DNA from: Spirochaetota bacterium
GTDB lineage: Bacteria > Spirochaetota > Spirochaetia > DSM-27196 > PWMO01
DNA: 8,638 nt
Direction of reading: 5' to 3'
Assembly: GCA_009908925.1 (NCBI GenBank)
Contig: JAAAOH010000052.1
Coordinates: 1-8,638, forward strand
Shown: piece after piece, positions 5,966 through 8,638 of the stretch
How the letters are laid out: each line of letters opens with the position of its first letter
How positions within the stretch are numbered: position 1 is the first letter of the stretch
The notes under the pieces: generated by a model
Database searches by the model: none
Told to the model about the DNA's origin: nothing
The model's input: the letters and a program-made list of their open reading frames with translations, nothing else
Translations under genes and position numbers: made by a program

Positions 5966-6133
5966 TCACGCAGGTCCCTCCGTGCACCCTTCGCCGGCCG
6001 AGCCGGTCGGCTGAGAATCAGCGGGCTGTGAGGGGGCGGGCTGCGGCGTGTAACCGGCGCCGCTCACATCACTCACATGAACCACCGATGAGCCCATGAC
6101 ACCGAGCCCGATAAATGCGATTTCCGGTTTCAT
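5966..6133 (-). pseudogene. N-terminal stump of a 3-hydroxyisobutyrate dehydrogenase-like gene
   Basis: ATG at 6133 starts MKPEIAFIGLGVMGSSVVH, which is the characteristic N-terminus of beta-hydroxyacid dehydrogenases: the first beta strand and the NAD(P)-binding GxGxxG loop (GLGVMG, residues 9-14). Family members are about 290 residues, with more Rossmann strands and a helical catalytic domain. Here the resemblance ends near residue 33, perhaps after GAGYT (29-33), which would correspond to the AGY of the second strand. A Pro/Ser/Gln/Gly-rich tail follows and the frame stops after 55 codons; no other frame resumes the family sequence. It lies 31 bases after the histidine kinase stop and has no strong ribosome site. 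The open frame can be read back to 6196 inside the kinase gene. It is most likely a truncated, non-functional relic. Confidence 0.6.
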
Positions 6134-6150
6134 GCGCCCATTGTGGCGCA
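6133..6150 (-). terminator. Hairpin after the histidine kinase gene
   Basis: TGCGCC and GGCGCA form a 6-bp GC-rich stem with a 6-base loop, 14 bases past the kinase stop codon, and overlap the start codon of the dehydrogenase stump. No T-run follows, so it is only a candidate transcript end. Confidence 0.25.
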
Positions 6151-6164
6151 GATTCAACGCCTCG

Positions 6165-8387
6165 TCACCCGGCGCGCATCTCGATTTTCCCGACATCGGA
6201 AATCGCCCGCTCGAGATCGCCCCCGTCCAGCGGTTTTGTCACGATCGCCGTCATTCCTGCGGCAAGAAACTGCTCCCGATCCTCCTGCGCTGCGTAGGCT
6301 GTTATGGCGATTATAGGTATCGAGGCGGTCTCGGGGTCTGCGGATGCACGGATGCGCTGCGTGGCCTCGATCCCGTCCATCTCGGGCATTTGAATATCCA
6401 TGAACACGATGTCGTATCCGCCCTGGAGAACCGCCTCCAGCGCAGATCGCCCGTTCGTGACGACAGTGACGCTGTGGCTGAGCTTTTTCAGAAGATGAGT
6501 AATGAGCACTCCGTTCAGACGATCATCTTCGGCTACGAGAACGCGAAGGGGTCCGGTTACGGGTCGATCGCCGGTCCCAGGACCGACGGTTTCCTCGAGT
6601 GTACCCGCATTCGGGGACGGTTCGGCGACCGGCAATCGTACATGGAACACGGATCCCTCCTCGAGCTTGCTGTCACACCAGAGCGCTCCGCCCATCATCT
6701 CTACGAGTCCCCGACTGATCGTCAGGCCAAGCCCCGAGCCTGCCTGCGAGAAGGACGTGTAGTGGAGTCGGGAGAAGCGGTCGAATATGCCCTCGAGCTC
6801 GGTCTCCGGGATCCCTGGGCCGGTGTCCCGCACGGTGATGTCGATTTCTCCCGCGGCGGCTTCGCTTTCGCGATAGTCCACGCGCACGTGCACACCGCCG
6901 GACTGCGTGTACTTGACGGCGTTCCCCAGCAGGTTCAGTGTCACCTGACGGATGCGCACGGGGTCCGTTCGGATATGCTCCGGCACCGCATTGGAGACGC
7001 GGGCGGTGAAGGACAGGCGCTTGCGCTCCGCCTGCGGTCGTATCATCTCCACCACCGACCTGAGGCTTTCCCGAATGGAGAAATCCTGCTCGACGATCTG
7101 CAGGCCCCCGCTCTCGATCCGGCTTATCTCGAGAAGATCGTCAACGTGGCGCAACAGGTCCTGTGCTGATTCATCGGCGTAGCGGACGTACTTCTTCTCT
7201 TCAGGAGTCTCAACCGTCTCCGAAAGGAGCGAGAGAAACCCCATGATGCCCTGCAGCGGGGTTCTCAGATCATGACTCATATTGCCCAGAAACGCCGTCT
7301 TCGCCTGATTCGCGCGTTCTGCTATCAGCCGCTGCTCTTCGAGCTCGGCGGTTTTGGAGCTTACCTCGCGTTCGAGCTCTTCGGAGCGAAGTACGAGACT
7401 GCCGGCCAGTGGCCGTACCGTCAGCACCGCGCCGAGCACACCGACAAGCAGCAGCGCCACGACGGAAGCCGATACTCCAAGAAGCCGCTCGCGCAGGGGG
7501 CCGTACACTCGTTCTTCAGGAAGTGCTATACCGACCGACCACTGCGTATCCGAGACAGCAGCGGAGGCGCTGGTCCACCCCGGCTCGCCGTACACGGGCT
7601 CTCCGCGGTCACCGTTCCAGGCCCAGGAGCCGGCGTTGGACGGGCCGAACGCACCCGTGCAGTCGGTTACAAAGTCTTCTCCCGTGAACAGCGCGGCGTT
7701 GCGCGCCAAATCATCCGACGGATCTCCCATGCGGATCACATCCGACAGTGCCTCCGCGTCGAAGAGCACCAGATCCACTCCGAGCCGCTCGCCGTCGGCG
7801 GCTTCGATGGGTGCGGCGACAAGAATCCGCGGTGCGCCGCCGTCTTCTCCGTCGTCGTGCGCTCCGCCACCGTCCCGGCCGGCGTCGAGCACTGTCAGCG
7901 CAATACCATCGAAGGCCGGCGCGGGGCGACCGCTGTTTGGTACCGGCTCGCCCGCTACCGCCACCACGCTTCCGGACGCATCGAGGCGCGTCACTCCGAC
8001 GGCGTGGGCCGAGCGTTCGAGCGCGTCTTCAAGCTTCGGTTCGGTAAACGCTCGCAACTCTTCGGTGGTGATCTCGGCGCGCAGGTAGGAGCCGAGCATC
8101 TCGCGAATCCGTGTACGGCTCGTTATCTGGCGTGCTGTCTCCTGCGCAGACCGGGCGAACTCTCCCACGGCACGTGCCATGAGCTCCGCGCGGTGCGCGA
8201 CCTCCCGTTGCTGCGACGTCCGGAGCGCCGCGACGAACGGGCGGGTCGAGACGACTCCGATGGCCGTTCCCATGACAACCAGAGAGGCCAGGACGTAGAT
8301 GAGTATCCGCCGTCGCAGGATGCGCGCGCGAGAGACACGAGACGAATCAGAGGACAAACTCCCGTTGGACGGCAGATGGGGACGCAT
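6165..8387 (-). CDS. Membrane-bound hybrid sensor histidine kinase (Cache-like sensor, HisKA, HATPase, receiver)
   Basis: A 740-residue two-component sensor. TM1 is about 28-47 and TM2 about 302-324, enclosing a roughly 250-residue extracytoplasmic sensor that ends in a Cache-like WSVGIALPEERVYGPL. There is no clear HAMP; a coiled-coil linker (336-365) leads to HisKA with phospho-acceptor H372 in NMSHDLRTPLQG. The ATPase has N489 (LLGNAVKYT), DTGPGIP from 521, FDRFSR at 535-540 and GSGLGL at 550-555. A fused receiver follows with acidic pair D621/D622, phospho-acceptor D664 (FMDIQMPEMDG), T696 and K718, so all catalytic residues are intact. There is no HPt or output domain; phosphate must pass to a partner elsewhere, or the receiver is autoregulatory. 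The frame opens at ATG 8402, but ATG 8387 has GGAGG 8 bases upstream and is preferred. An acidic Gly/Asp-rich insertion lies at 168-185. The stimulus is unknown. Confidence 0.95.
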   Translation of the reverse strand: MRPHLPSNGSLSSDSSRVSRARILRRRILIYVLASLVVMGTAIGVVSTRPFVAALRTSQQREVAHRAELMARAVGEFARSAQETARQITSRTRIREMLGSYLRAEITTEELRAFTEPKLEDALERSAHAVGVTRLDASGSVVAVAGEPVPNSGRPAPAFDGIALTVLDAGRDGGGAHDDGEDGGAPRILVAAPIEAADGERLGVDLVLFDAEALSDVIRMGDPSDDLARNAALFTGEDFVTDCTGAFGPSNAGSWAWNGDRGEPVYGEPGWTSASAAVSDTQWSVGIALPEERVYGPLRERLLGVSASVVALLLVGVLGAVLTVRPLAGSLVLRSEELEREVSSKTAELEEQRLIAERANQAKTAFLGNMSHDLRTPLQGIMGFLSLLSETVETPEEKKYVRYADESAQDLLRHVDDLLEISRIESGGLQIVEQDFSIRESLRSVVEMIRPQAERKRLSFTARVSNAVPEHIRTDPVRIRQVTLNLLGNAVKYTQSGGVHVRVDYRESEAAAGEIDITVRDTGPGIPETELEGIFDRFSRLHYTSFSQAGSGLGLTISRGLVEMMGGALWCDSKLEEGSVFHVRLPVAEPSPNAGTLEETVGPGTGDRPVTGPLRVLVAEDDRLNGVLITHLLKKLSHSVTVVTNGRSALEAVLQGGYDIVFMDIQMPEMDGIEATQRIRASADPETASIPIIAITAYAAQEDREQFLAAGMTAIVTKPLDGGDLERAISDVGKIEMRAG

Positions 8388-8432
8388 CCCCATATCCTCC
8401 ACTAAATCCAGTAATATGTCAAACTCTTATAT

Positions 8433-8638
8433 CTAATCATCAGAAAGGTCTTTTAGCAGTTCGAAAGCCTCTGTTCCGGCCAGCTGCCTGTTCATCTGAA
8501 CGTAATCCCACGCCGTGTTGCCGTGCACGTCCTCGTGGCCGGGCTCGGCGCCTGCGTCGAGGAGGTACTCGATCACCTCGGGGTTCCTGTTGAAGAGCGC
8601 GGCTGTCATGAGCACCGTGCCACCGTTCTCACCGGAGT
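8433..8638 (-). CDS. Ankyrin-repeat protein, C-terminal end (starts beyond right edge)
   Basis: The last 67 codons are visible and the frame is open to the right edge. They contain an ankyrin repeat, GGTVLMTAALFNRNPEVIEY followed by LLDAGAEPGHED, matching the G-TPLM-AA....-EV---LLDAGA consensus, and then the start of a further repeat, HGNTAWDYVQMNRQLAG, followed by an acidic tail (ELLKDLSDD). Ankyrin repeats mediate protein-protein contacts; bacterial examples are cytoplasmic or periplasmic, and the signal sequence that would decide is outside the window. It ends 45 bases before the histidine kinase start on the same strand, with no clear terminator between, so the two may be cotranscribed. 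A GTG at 8615 is in frame but is internal to the repeat and not a real start. Confidence 0.85.
   Translation of the reverse strand, partial: SGENGGTVLMTAALFNRNPEVIEYLLDAGAEPGHEDVHGNTAWDYVQMNRQLAGTEAFELLKDLSDD

Noticed and set aside
5994..6006. CCGGC-CGA-GCCGG inverted repeat in the gene-remnant region
   Set aside because: A 5-bp GC stem is common in DNA of this composition, with no T-run and no clear gene end beside it.
8394..8422. TTGACA (8422-8417, minus) as the -35 of the histidine kinase
   Set aside because: No acceptable -10 lies 16-18 bases downstream (GAGGAT or GGATAT only), and this would place initiation within the ribosome site.
1..8638. Phage, CRISPR, toxin-antitoxin, insertion sequence or tRNA
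   Set aside because: No integrase or transposase motifs, no spaced direct repeats, no small paired genes of that kind and no cloverleaf were seen on either strand.

Overview
The window is about 60% G+C by eye and gene dense. It looks like chromosomal DNA of a motile, free-living bacterium: it carries a transmembrane chemoreceptor, a membrane-bound hybrid histidine kinase and a solute transporter operon. Purine-rich Shine-Dalgarno sequences (GGAGG, AAGGGGG, GGAGA) precede most genes. The acidic extracytoplasmic regions of the receptor and kinase would fit a marine or saline habitat, and a spirochaete is possible, but neither can be settled from this sequence. There are no rRNA or tRNA genes, CRISPR arrays, phage genes or recognisable insertion sequences.

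Layout, left to right. Positions 1-1221 (minus) hold the N-terminal 407 codons of a large unnamed protein that leaves the left edge; it has a GT-A-like DLDQ region. It is divergent from a small 84-codon gene at 1310-1564 (plus), and each has a promoter-like sequence in the 88-base gap. The small gene converges on a large methyl-accepting chemotaxis protein (1635-4028, minus), with a GC-rich hairpin near the meeting point. Upstream of the receptor is a 208-base intergenic region packed with inverted repeats. Then come two tightly linked minus-strand genes: a cupin protein (4237-4599) and an MFS transporter (4609-5796). The 344 bases from 5821 to 6164 hold no intact recognisable gene: they contain an unidentified short reading frame and the stump of a 3-hydroxyisobutyrate dehydrogenase-like gene. 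A hybrid sensor histidine kinase (6165-8387, minus) and the C-terminal end of an ankyrin-repeat protein (8433-8638, minus) complete the window.

Working together: MFS and cupin overlap functionally as a translationally coupled pair and probably handle one small organic solute. The dehydrogenase stump upstream suggests that a catabolic gene of the same neighbourhood has been lost. The chemoreceptor lies directly downstream of this pair on the same strand, but it seems insulated: the intergenic region contains a 14-base inverted repeat whose second arm covers the receptor's Shine-Dalgarno sequence and whose first arm lies upstream of the candidate receptor promoter. Read-through RNA from the transporter operon could therefore fold and silence receptor translation, whereas RNA from the internal promoter could not. 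This is the most interesting structure in the window; it is a prediction from sequence only. The second notable point is the receptor's sensor, which seems to have three Cache-like modules, the first and third being recognisable copies of each other.
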